Made by a program: the position numbers and the translations under genes. A stretch of 52,210 nt of DNA from the IMG/VR virus record IMGVR_UViG_3300044515_000086, positions 1 to 52,210 of that record, one strand, 5' to 3'. Below, one piece after another: positions 34,308 to 40,952 of this stretch. Position 1 is the stretch's first letter. The number at the start of each line of letters is the position of its first letter. The DNA is from a virus. The notes below the pieces were generated by a model, which saw only the letters and a list, made by a program, of their open reading frames with translations, did no database searches and was not told the origin of the DNA.

Positions 34308-34517
34308 TTAAGCGTCGGCGAGCTGGGAAAGAAAATCGTGCAGCGCTTGGATTCTGTTGACTCCTGGGTCTGGGATCGCGCCGGCCTTCAACTTCTTCAG
34401 CCACTCGTAGCCCAAATTTGACTTTGTCGCGATCTCCACGAGTGGCATGTCACAGTTCAGGAGGAGCTCGACCGTCTTTTCGAGTAACGGGCGGTTGGGG
34501 GGTTGCTGCATCCCCAT
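34308..34517 (-). CDS. Cro-like helix-turn-helix regulator
   Basis: 69 residues. Sequence ELLLNCDMPLVEIATKSNLG then YEWLKKLKAGAIPDPGVNRI is an XRE-type HTH followed by a short dimer strand (ALHDFLSQLAD). It is the first gene of the minus-strand early operon and starts 7 bp from a perfect GGTAA-N4-TTACC operator. In lambda this is cro's place. The ATG at 34517 is chosen; ATG at 34511 is an alternative. Acts as the lytic repressor partner by inference. Confidence 0.65.
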   Translation of the reverse strand: MGMQQPPNRPLLEKTVELLLNCDMPLVEIATKSNLGYEWLKKLKAGAIPDPGVNRIQALHDFLSQLADA

Positions 34518-34523
34518 AGCTTA

Positions 34524-34537
34524 GGTAACACTTTACC
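34524..34537. promoter_or_regulatory. Operator (OR-like): GGTAA-CACT-TTACC
   Basis: Perfect 5+5 palindrome with a 4-base centre, in the gap between the divergent cro-like and cI-like genes. The minus-strand hexamer TAAAGT inside it could be the -10 of the cro promoter. Same motif recurs at 35006 and 35040, so it is a likely repressor/Cro site. Confidence 0.7.
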
Positions 34538-34598
34538 GATATGCAATGGGTTGCCTTCAAATGTTAGCGTGCAATGCGGCAACTCTTTTCCGAGAGGA

Positions 34599-34612
34599 GG
34601 TAATAACTTCCC
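34599..34612. promoter_or_regulatory. Imperfect operator upstream of the cI-like gene
   Basis: GGTAATAACTTCCC differs from the operator consensus GGTAA-N4-TTACC at one base in the right half-site. It lies 8 bp before the cI-like start, so it may give autoregulation. It also overlaps a purine-rich GAGGAGG. Confidence 0.45.
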
Positions 34613-34620
34613 TGTTCGTA

Positions 34621-34962
34621 ATGGACGAACAGATCAAAAACTTCGGCCGCAATGTCCATTCCCACATGGAGCATCAGGGCCTCACCACAGCCACCTTGGC
34701 GAAGCGCGCAGGCATTGCGCCTAAAACTCTCAACAATGTCTTGAACGGCCGCCACGCGACACAGCTCGATGTGCTCACGAAGATCGCTAAGGGGCTGAAG
34801 GTTGAGCTGTGGCAGCTCTGGCTCCCTGAGTTCCCCGCCGACGTCGCGCACGATGAAACCTTTCCCAGACTGATCGCGACCGCATCGAAGTTAAGTCCCG
34901 TCGCGCTCAAGGCCGTCGCCCGCATGGCGGACCTGGAATTAGAGGCTGGCCGACGTTCATGA
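34621..34962 (+). CDS. CI-like phage repressor (XRE-family HTH)
   Basis: 113 residues. The N-terminal 60 are an XRE HTH: HMEHQGLTTATLAKRAGIAP and TLNNVLNGRHATQLDVLTKI. The rest is a short helical tail with no S24 peptidase motif (no Ser-Lys catalytic pair seen), so it is not a self-cleaving CI and release must work differently. The ATG at 34621 is chosen; in-frame ATGs at 34546 and 34561 give longer forms, and the nearest SD (GAGGAGG) is 20 bases away. It lies between two sets of operators, like cI. Confidence 0.7.
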   Translation: MDEQIKNFGRNVHSHMEHQGLTTATLAKRAGIAPKTLNNVLNGRHATQLDVLTKIAKGLKVELWQLWLPEFPADVAHDETFPRLIATASKLSPVALKAVARMADLELEAGRRS

Positions 34963-34984
34963 TTTGACCTAATACCTCGGCTTA

Positions 34985-34998
34985 AGTAACTCTTTGCC
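34985..34998. promoter_or_regulatory. Imperfect operator (OL-like 1)
   Basis: AGTAA-CTCT-TTGCC matches the consensus GGTAA-N4-TTACC in 8 of 10 arm bases. It lies just after the cI-like stop, first of three sites before the plus-strand early operon. Confidence 0.4.
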
Positions 34999-35005
34999 CA
35001 TGCTC

Positions 35006-35019
35006 GGTAAAGTTTTACT
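35006..35019. promoter_or_regulatory. Operator (OL-like 2): GGTAA-AGTT-TTACT
   Basis: Matches the consensus except the last base. It abuts the -35 TTGCAA of the early-left promoter, so bound repressor would block RNA polymerase. Confidence 0.65.
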
Positions 35020-35047
35020 TGCAATGCTCGCCCGCTGTAGGTAAAGT
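35019..35047 (+). promoter_or_regulatory. Early-left promoter (PL-like)
   Basis: TTGCAA at 35019-35024 and TAAAGT at 35042-35047, spacing 17. The -10 lies inside a perfect operator and the -35 touches another. It fires into the ORF at 35074, which has AAGGAGG nine bases before its ATG. Confidence 0.55.
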
Positions 35048-35053
35048 CTTACC
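35040..35053. promoter_or_regulatory. Operator (OL-like 3): GGTAA-AGTC-TTACC
   Basis: Perfect copy of the palindrome, covering the -10 of the early-left promoter. With the perfect site at 34524 it defines the consensus. Confidence 0.7.
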
Positions 35054-35073
35054 GTTCTTCAAGGAGGCGGTAA

Positions 35074-35187
35074 ATGCAGAACCTAAAGCCGATGGTCAAA
35101 GGGATCGTATGGAGTGCAGCCGTGGCCAGCACGCTCGCCGCGGTCGTACTCGTGGTCGCCTATTTCCACGTGATGAGCTTCGCCTAA
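35074..35187 (+). CDS. 37-residue membrane protein, first early-left gene
   Basis: Starts MQNLKPMVKGIVWSAAVAS and is mostly one membrane helix (about 10-32). Ideal SD (GGAGG, 7 bases). The stop overlaps the next start (TAATG). First gene after the PL-like promoter. Function unknown. Confidence 0.55.
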   Translation: MQNLKPMVKGIVWSAAVASTLAAVVLVVAYFHVMSFA

Positions 35188-35594
35188 TGAGCGGCGCTCG
35201 CCGAGTTCGATCACGCCGCCGCGGAGCGCTCGTCAGTCGCTTTCCGTTCCAACCGATCAAAAATCAGTATCAGGTTTTGCTGCCCGGTACGAGCGGCGAC
35301 ATCATCCTGCACAAAGCGTCATCGCTTTACGCGGCCGCGGGATGGCTCTGGTTGCACGTGCGTCGCTGCTACCTGCCCGCAATTAAATCCTCGGACATCG
35401 CACACTGCGTTCTCGACACCGAGACCGGTGAGCGTTGGTCGTACAGCGAATTGCTCGCCGGCCATTTCATGGATGACGCGCTACCTCTCGAAGTACTGTC
35501 GATGGGCCGCGACGCTCGAAATGAACACGACCCGTCGCTGGCGTGGGCGAGCTCCACTCTCGTTAAATCGAAATATCGCCGGGTGCGCAAGTGA
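35187..35594 (+). CDS. Hypothetical protein, 135 aa
   Basis: Basic N-terminus (ARRVRSRRRGALVSRF) and a mixed alpha/beta body with LLPGTSGDIILHKASSLYAA and DTETGERWSYSELLAGHFMD. ATG at 35187 overlaps the previous stop; an in-frame start at 35019 is rejected as it covers the promoter. No family recognised. Early-left, coupled gene. Confidence 0.55.
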   Translation: MSGARRVRSRRRGALVSRFPFQPIKNQYQVLLPGTSGDIILHKASSLYAAAGWLWLHVRRCYLPAIKSSDIAHCVLDTETGERWSYSELLAGHFMDDALPLEVLSMGRDARNEHDPSLAWASSTLVKSKYRRVRK

Positions 35595-35839
35595 ACGGAC
35601 CAGACGGTCCCGAAGAGCGCACCGCTGACCTCGAAGAAGCGAGCGAGCGCGAATACGAGCGCATCGAGGTCATCGAGGAACGCGCTGACGAGACGGTGCT
35701 CGCCACGTCGCGCGAAGTCCTGGATGCGACCCGCGATGCTCGCGACACCATCGCCCGCCTCCTCGAAGAGAACGAATCGCTGCACGAGGATGTTGCACGG
35801 CTGCGCCGCCAACTGCGTGCTGCTCAGGCGCACGCATGA
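35591..35839 (+). CDS. Acidic coiled-coil protein, 82 aa
   Basis: Glu/Asp/Arg-rich and almost wholly heptad-patterned (REYERIEVIEERADETVL to LLEENESLHEDVARLRRQL), so a dimeric coiled coil. GTG start overlaps the previous stop (GTGA). Function unknown. Confidence 0.55.
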   Translation: MNGPDGPEERTADLEEASEREYERIEVIEERADETVLATSREVLDATRDARDTIARLLEENESLHEDVARLRRQLRAAQAHA

Positions 35840-36045
35840 GCGAGATCCAGCAACTCACGTTCGCCGTATGGTTCACCGCACTGTGCGCCATCGGCAGCCT
35901 CGCATTCTTTGCCTGGCTTCTCTGGTCGCTCTTTTGGGACGTCTACGATCACCTGATGCAGCAGCGCACCCGTAGGCGCAATGCGCAGTTCGATGCGCGT
36001 GTCGGGCGCGATTGCTATCGCGACACCAAGGGGATCACGCGATGA
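35836..36045 (+). CDS. Small membrane protein, 69 aa
   Basis: One long hydrophobic helix (about 9-34; FTALCAIGSLAFFAWLLWS) followed by a basic cytoplasmic tail. Overlaps both neighbours by 4 bp. Early-left gene of unknown function. Confidence 0.5.
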   Translation: MSEIQQLTFAVWFTALCAIGSLAFFAWLLWSLFWDVYDHLMQQRTRRRNAQFDARVGRDCYRDTKGITR

Positions 36046-36287
36046 CTCCTTGCGAAAGCGAATGTGATTGCGGCGCGCCTGGCGGCTATCCGCACGATCC
36101 GGATTGCCACTCATTCGATAACTGCGATGAGGGGCGCGCCTGTGACAAGCACGCCGCCGAAGCCATGGCCGACCATGCGTATCTCAAGCACGTGCCACGC
36201 CATCAGGTCTTCAATGACCAGGCGGCAAAGGACGAGCGCGACCAGGAACTGCGCGATGCCGGCCGCGGGCATCTGGTGGCGCCATGA
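36042..36287 (+). CDS. Cys/His-rich protein, 81 aa
   Basis: Begins MTPCESECDCGAPGGYPH; six cysteines and several histidines in the first 45 residues suggest a metal-binding knot, then an acidic helix. ATG overlaps the previous stop. No family recognised. Confidence 0.5.
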   Translation: MTPCESECDCGAPGGYPHDPDCHSFDNCDEGRACDKHAAEAMADHAYLKHVPRHQVFNDQAAKDERDQELRDAGRGHLVAP

Positions 36288-36436
36288 GTAAACAACTCAC
36301 CGAGCTCGAGCTTGCGACGGCGCGCCACTGGTTTTGCAAGCTGCAGCGCCTCCTCGCGCAGCGCAAAGACCGGGAGCTCGAGCGCCGCTCCAAGCAATCG
36401 CCGCACGCCTTCCTTCGTCTGCAGGCGGGAGAGTAA
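36284..36436 (+). CDS. 50-residue basic protein
   Basis: Begins MSKQLTELELATARHWFCKL; helical, Lys/Arg-rich, ending in AFLRLQAGE. ATG overlaps the previous stop (ATGA) and the next gene starts 2 bp after its stop. A partner of the exonuclease that follows is possible. Confidence 0.45.
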   Translation: MSKQLTELELATARHWFCKLQRLLAQRKDRELERRSKQSPHAFLRLQAGE

Positions 36437-36438
36437 TC

Positions 36439-37350
36439 GTGGCGCTCACTGCCGAACAGATAGTGACACGCCAGACCGGCATCGGCGGCTCGGATGCCGC
36501 GGCCGCGCTGGGCTTGTCGAAGATGAAGACGGCGCTCGAGCTCTACCTTGAGAAGCGCGGCGAGATCGCGCGCGCGGAGCCGGCGGCCAATGATGAGGTC
36601 ATCTGGTGGGGCCGCGCGCTCGAGCCGATCGTGCGCCAGAAGTACGCCGAGACCACGGGGCGCGTGGTGGTGATGCCGCACGGCACGCTGCATCACCCGG
36701 TGCATCGCTTCATGCTCGCGCACGTCGATGGATTGATCGATGGCGAGCCGCGCGGTTATGAAGGCAAGACCGCCTTTCGCTCAACCGGCTGGGGCGATGA
36801 GGGCACCGATCAGATCCCGCGCGAGTACCTGCTGCAGGTGCACCACTATCTCACCGTGTGCGATTTCGAAGTGTGGGATGTGTGCGCACTTATCGGTCGA
36901 CACTTCGCCATTTACGAAGTGCCACGCGATCGCGAGATGTCAGAAATGCTGATCCACGTCGAGGGCGATTTCATGCGCCGCGTGCGCGAGGGTCACCCGC
37001 CTGGTCTTGACTACGATCACCCGACCGCGCGCGACGTGCTCAAAAAACTCTACCCGGGCACCAATGGCGCGCGCCTCGTGGCCTCTGAATCAGCGATCGC
37101 CTGGCGCGAGCAATTGGCCGCGGCGCAGACCGCCGAGAAGACGGCGAAGGCGAACATCGAGAGCTTGAAGTCACGGCTCCTCGAGGAGATGGGCGAGGCG
37201 GCGCTGCTCGCCTTTCCTGACGCGAAGTGCTATCGCCGGCAGGTCACCCAGCGCGCGGGCTACTCAGTCGAGCCCACCGAATACGTCGATTTTCGCCTTA
37301 TAAATGACGGCAAAGCGGCCGCCCTTCTCAAAACACGGAGCACGATGTGA
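36439..37350 (+). CDS. YqaJ-type exonuclease (lambda Exo-like recombinase nuclease)
   Basis: 303 residues. Characteristic blocks are present: TGIGGSDAAAALGLSKMKTA near the N-terminus, GRALEPIVRQKYAE, the catalytic core AHVDGLIDGEPRGYEGKTAF (acidic residues then the E-x-K motif), and YLLQVHHYLTVCDF. It resects double-stranded ends to give 3' overhangs for annealing. The GTG at 36439 follows GGGAG. It opens a recombination module with the next two genes. Confidence 0.85.
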   Translation: MALTAEQIVTRQTGIGGSDAAAALGLSKMKTALELYLEKRGEIARAEPAANDEVIWWGRALEPIVRQKYAETTGRVVVMPHGTLHHPVHRFMLAHVDGLIDGEPRGYEGKTAFRSTGWGDEGTDQIPREYLLQVHHYLTVCDFEVWDVCALIGRHFAIYEVPRDREMSEMLIHVEGDFMRRVREGHPPGLDYDHPTARDVLKKLYPGTNGARLVASESAIAWREQLAAAQTAEKTAKANIESLKSRLLEEMGEAALLAFPDAKCYRRQVTQRAGYSVEPTEYVDFRLINDGKAAALLKTRSTM

Positions 37351-38450
37351 GCACACCAGAACGAGCTGTCAATCCCTTCACCGGCGAGGTGGTCGCAGCG
37401 CCCACTGGAGCCTCAAGCCAAGCGCTCGTACAGCGCGAATCTCAGGAGATTCAGGCGCGCATGCTGGTCGCCCGCAATTTCCCGCGCGATCCCATCAAGG
37501 CAATGGACAAGATCATCAACGCCTTCACGCGCCCGACCTTGTGCGAGGACGCACAGTACGCCTACAGCAAGGGAGGCACTGACGTGCAGGGCCTCTCCAT
37601 TCGCGCAGCCGAAGTGCTGGCGCAGAACTGGGGCAATATCTCGTGCGGCGTGGTCGAGCTCACGCGCGCCGGCGGGCAGTCGGAATGCCTCGCGTATGCG
37701 ACGGATCTTGAGACAGGCTTCCATGATGAAAAGCGATTTTTCATCAAGCACTGGCGCGACACCAAGAAAGGCGGCTACCCGATCACTGAGGAGCGCGACA
37801 TCTACGAAGTGGTCGCGAACTATGGCGCCAGGCGCAAGCGCGCGTGCATCCTGGCCGTAATCCCGAGCGATGTACAGGAAGCGGCCGAGCATCAGATCGA
37901 TGTCACGCTCAAGACCAAAATCGAGATCACACCCGACTCCATCAAGGCGATCGTCGAGAAGTTCGAGCCCCTGGGCGTGAACAAGGAAATGATCGAGAAG
38001 CGGATCCAGCGACACCTCGAGGCGATTTTGCCGGCGCAAGTACTCACCCTGCGGCGCATCTACACGTCGCTTAAAGATGGCATGTCGGAGGTCGGCGCGT
38101 GGTTTGAGATCCCGCCGCCGGCGCCGGAGACCGGCAGCGATAAGCCGCCGGCGGATGTTCCGGGCACTCAGACCGACCAGGTCAAAGAGCAGCTGCGGAC
38201 ACGTGCGAGCGCCAAGAAACCCGCGGCCGGCGAGACGGCGATCGACGAGAAGATCCCATTCTTTGATGCCGCGGCCGCAATCGCGGAGCTCAGGAAGGCG
38301 AAGACGCTCGCCGAACTGGAGGCCTCGAAGGTCGCGGTGTGGAAGGACTTCGAGGTCACCAGGCGCGCGATCCCGATCGAGGTCGACGATGCCTACAACA
38401 TGGCCAAGGAAACGCTCGGCGAGCGCGAAGGCAAGCAACTGGAGCTCTAA
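37347..38450 (+). CDS. Candidate single-strand annealing / recombination protein
   Basis: 367 residues. A globular N-terminal half (about 40-225; FPRDPIKAMDKIINAF, GTDVQGLSIRAAEVLAQNWG, RDIYEVVANYGARRKRAC) is followed by a linker and a C-terminal helical domain with paired Ala/Glu helices. It overlaps the exonuclease gene by 4 bp and precedes an SMC-like ATPase, the usual place of a phage annealing protein. No RecT, Red-beta or Erf signature can be confirmed by eye. Confidence 0.55.
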   Translation: MSTPERAVNPFTGEVVAAPTGASSQALVQRESQEIQARMLVARNFPRDPIKAMDKIINAFTRPTLCEDAQYAYSKGGTDVQGLSIRAAEVLAQNWGNISCGVVELTRAGGQSECLAYATDLETGFHDEKRFFIKHWRDTKKGGYPITEERDIYEVVANYGARRKRACILAVIPSDVQEAAEHQIDVTLKTKIEITPDSIKAIVEKFEPLGVNKEMIEKRIQRHLEAILPAQVLTLRRIYTSLKDGMSEVGAWFEIPPPAPETGSDKPPADVPGTQTDQVKEQLRTRASAKKPAAGETAIDEKIPFFDAAAAIAELRKAKTLAELEASKVAVWKDFEVTRRAIPIEVDDAYNMAKETLGEREGKQLEL

Positions 38451-38451
38451 G

Positions 38452-39870
38452 ATGAAAGTCACCGAACTGTCCGTCGAGAATTTCAAGCGCATCACCTCGG
38501 TTGCGGTGCGGCTCAAGCCACACGTGACCGAGATCTCAGGTCCTAACGGCGCCGGCAAGAGCTCCTACATCGATGCGCTGTGGGTGCTCTTGAAGGGCAA
38601 GAAGGTGGCGCCGGCGGAGCCGATCCGCAAAGGCGCCGAGCGCTGCCGGATCCGCGGCCGCATCGGCGAGTACATGGTCACGCGCATCTTCAAGCGCACG
38701 CGCACCGATGAGGTGACCACCGAGCTTCGCATCGAGCGCGACAACGAATCGATGCCGCCCACCGAGAACTTCATGCGCACCCTGATCGGGGATCACATGC
38801 TCGATCCGGGGGATTTCATCAATTTGAGTTCGGACGCCAAGTTCGACGTCTTTCGCTCCTTCGTGCCGGGCGTCGATTTTAAGGTGATCACGAACCAGAA
38901 CCGCCAGGACTACGAGCGGCGCACCGATGTCAATCGCATGGCCAGGGAGTCGCGCGCGGCCGCGCACATGATCAATGTTCCCGAAGGCACACCCGACACG
39001 GCGATCGACAAGGGGGCGCTCGTGCAGCAGCTGCAGGAGGCGGGCGATGGGAACGCTGCCATCGAGCGCCGGCGGGCGAACCGCGAGAAGGTCGTCGATC
39101 AAATCACGCAACTAAAGGCGCTGCATGCGAGCGCTGATGAGCGTTTCAATGTCTTCGCGACCGAGCGCCAGGCGACCTGCGACGCCCGGGTTGATGAACT
39201 GCTCGCGCAGATGGAGCAGTTGAAGGCTGCTATTGAAGCGACTCAGAAGACGGCGCGAGAGGAAGCCTTAAAGCGCAGCGCTGAAATTGCGGTCGAAGCC
39301 GTGAATGCACTCGATCAAGCAAACGAACTGCAGGCCAAGCTCGACGCGGCGGGTCCGCTGCCGCAGCCCATCGATACGCAGGCCTTGGCCGAGACCATCC
39401 GCCAGGCCGAGTTCGCCAATGAGGCGATCCTCAAGCTCCAGACGCGCGACAAGCACGTCAAGGTCGCCGAGCGCTACGAGGGAGAAGCGGCTGAGATCAC
39501 GGCACGGATGGACGCGCGCGAGAAGGTCAAGCAGGACGCGATTGCCGCGGCGCAGCTGCCGGTCGCTGGCATCACCTTCGGCGATGGCGAGGTGTTCTTA
39601 GATGGCGTGCCGTTCGACCAAGCCTCGACCGCGCAGAAGTTTCGCGTAGGTGTCGCGATCGCGGTCGCCAAGAATCCGACGCTGCGGCTGGTGTGGGTGC
39701 GCGATGCCTCGCTGCTCGATGACCATTCGTATGAGCTGATCAGCAAGCTCGCCGCGGAATTCGATTGCCAGATCCTCTTGGAAACGGTGCGCGCGATCGG
39801 TAAGGACGCGATCGTGCTCGAGGATGGGCACATCAAAGAGGCGGCCGCAGCCGAGGCGGTGCCGGCGTGA
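38452..39870 (+). CDS. SMC/RecF-like ATPase
   Basis: 472 residues. Walker A (GPNGAGKSS, about residues 30-38) lies right after LSVENFKRI, the N-terminal pattern of RecF/SbcC ATPases. A coiled-coil central region (about 200-370) splits the domain, and the C-terminal part holds a degenerate Walker B (LRLVWVRDASLLDD) and a final ILLETVR. This is the shape of phage AAA_23/AAA_15 recombination ATPases. ATG at 38452; longer in-frame extensions upstream are rejected as they lie inside the previous gene. Confidence 0.75.
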   Translation: MKVTELSVENFKRITSVAVRLKPHVTEISGPNGAGKSSYIDALWVLLKGKKVAPAEPIRKGAERCRIRGRIGEYMVTRIFKRTRTDEVTTELRIERDNESMPPTENFMRTLIGDHMLDPGDFINLSSDAKFDVFRSFVPGVDFKVITNQNRQDYERRTDVNRMARESRAAAHMINVPEGTPDTAIDKGALVQQLQEAGDGNAAIERRRANREKVVDQITQLKALHASADERFNVFATERQATCDARVDELLAQMEQLKAAIEATQKTAREEALKRSAEIAVEAVNALDQANELQAKLDAAGPLPQPIDTQALAETIRQAEFANEAILKLQTRDKHVKVAERYEGEAAEITARMDAREKVKQDAIAAAQLPVAGITFGDGEVFLDGVPFDQASTAQKFRVGVAIAVAKNPTLRLVWVRDASLLDDHSYELISKLAAEFDCQILLETVRAIGKDAIVLEDGHIKEAAAAEAVPA

Positions 39871-40310
39871 TTCGAACCGGTCGACCACTCAAGCCGCCCC
39901 TCTACGTGCTGCCGCATGGGATTGAGGTCATCGGTGAATATCCGCCGGGAGGCGCTAATCGATACTGGCGCGTCCGCCTCCGACCGCACCACTTCTTTCC
40001 GACGGTCCGTTCGGTCAGAGGCGGCATCTATGTACGCCGCAGCCGCGTGATCTTGGCATCAAAGCTCGGGCGTGCACTGAGACCGAAAGAGCATGCGCAT
40101 CACAACGATGAGGACCGCGGTAACGACGCCGTCGGGAATATCGAGCCGCTCTCGCCGGCTGCGCACAACCGCCACCATAAGACCGGGTCGCGCCATGCCG
40201 TCATCAGCAAGCGACGTATCAGCGAGTCGCTGAAGCGCGCGTATGCCAGCGGTGCGCGTCGGCGTCCCGTGATTTCAACTCGCGACAACCTCGGAAGGAT
40301 CTCCCGATGA
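39867..40310 (+). CDS. HNH homing-type endonuclease
   Basis: 147 residues. The HNH core is in the middle: LRPKEHAHHNDEDRGNDAVG followed by NIEPLSPAAHNRHHK (H...N...H). The C-terminus is Arg/Lys-rich and has a NUMOD-like RISESLKRAY helix, common in homing endonucleases that bind DNA. GTG start overlaps the ATPase stop (GTGA). Second of three HNH proteins in the window. Confidence 0.75.
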   Translation: MIRTGRPLKPPLYVLPHGIEVIGEYPPGGANRYWRVRLRPHHFFPTVRSVRGGIYVRRSRVILASKLGRALRPKEHAHHNDEDRGNDAVGNIEPLSPAAHNRHHKTGSRHAVISKRRISESLKRAYASGARRRPVISTRDNLGRISR

Positions 40311-40927
40311 GCTTAGCTATTTTTTACGATTCGGAGACGACCGGCCTGCCGCTTTTCAGCGAGCCGAGCGAGGATCCGCGCCAGCCGCACATCGTGCAGC
40401 TCGCCGCCTGCTTAGTCGACCTCGAGACTAAGGCGACGATCGCGAGCATGGATGTGATCGTGCAACCGCGGGGCTGGGAAATCCCGGATGACGTCGCGGC
40501 CATCCATGGCATCACGACTGAGCACGCGACGGACGTCGGCATCCCAGAATCGGTCGCGGTCAACATGTTCATCGAACTGTATCGATTCCGGCCGCGCATC
40601 GCGCATAACGAGGCCTTCGACGCTCGTATTTTACGCATTGCATTAATTCGTCACGCGATCAACGCCGCACTTCCGGATCTGTGGAAGGGGGGGGCAGCCA
40701 TTTGCACTCAGGCGCTCTCGACGCCGATCTTAAAGCTCCCACCGACCGCGAAGATGATCGCCGCGGGCCGGCGCCATCACAAGAGCGCGAACTTGCGCGA
40801 GGCCTATCGGCACTTCACTGGCAACGAGCTCGTCGGCGCCCATCAGGCCATGGTCGATGTGCAGGCCTGCATGGCGGTTTACTTCGCGATCCTCGAGCAG
40901 ACGCGCCGCGCCGCGGCCGCGGTGTAA
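40307..40927 (+). CDS. DnaQ-like 3'-5' exonuclease (DEDDh)
   Basis: 206 residues. Exo I is FYDSETTGLP (D8, E10), Exo II is AHNEAFDARI (D105), and Exo III is GAHQAMVDVQAC (His and Asp, about residues 180-187), so all catalytic residues are present. Phages use such exonucleases in recombination or proofreading. It follows the recombination module and overlaps the HNH gene by 4 bp. Confidence 0.88.
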   Translation: MSLAIFYDSETTGLPLFSEPSEDPRQPHIVQLAACLVDLETKATIASMDVIVQPRGWEIPDDVAAIHGITTEHATDVGIPESVAVNMFIELYRFRPRIAHNEAFDARILRIALIRHAINAALPDLWKGGAAICTQALSTPILKLPPTAKMIAAGRRHHKSANLREAYRHFTGNELVGAHQAMVDVQACMAVYFAILEQTRRAAAAV

Positions 40928-40952
40928 CTCAACAACTTCCGGAGACTAGTCA

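Noticed and set aside
37413-38558. 381-codon minus-strand open frame
   Set aside because: It is antisense to the candidate annealing protein and ATPase genes, which fit the operon; no motif or upstream signal supports it.
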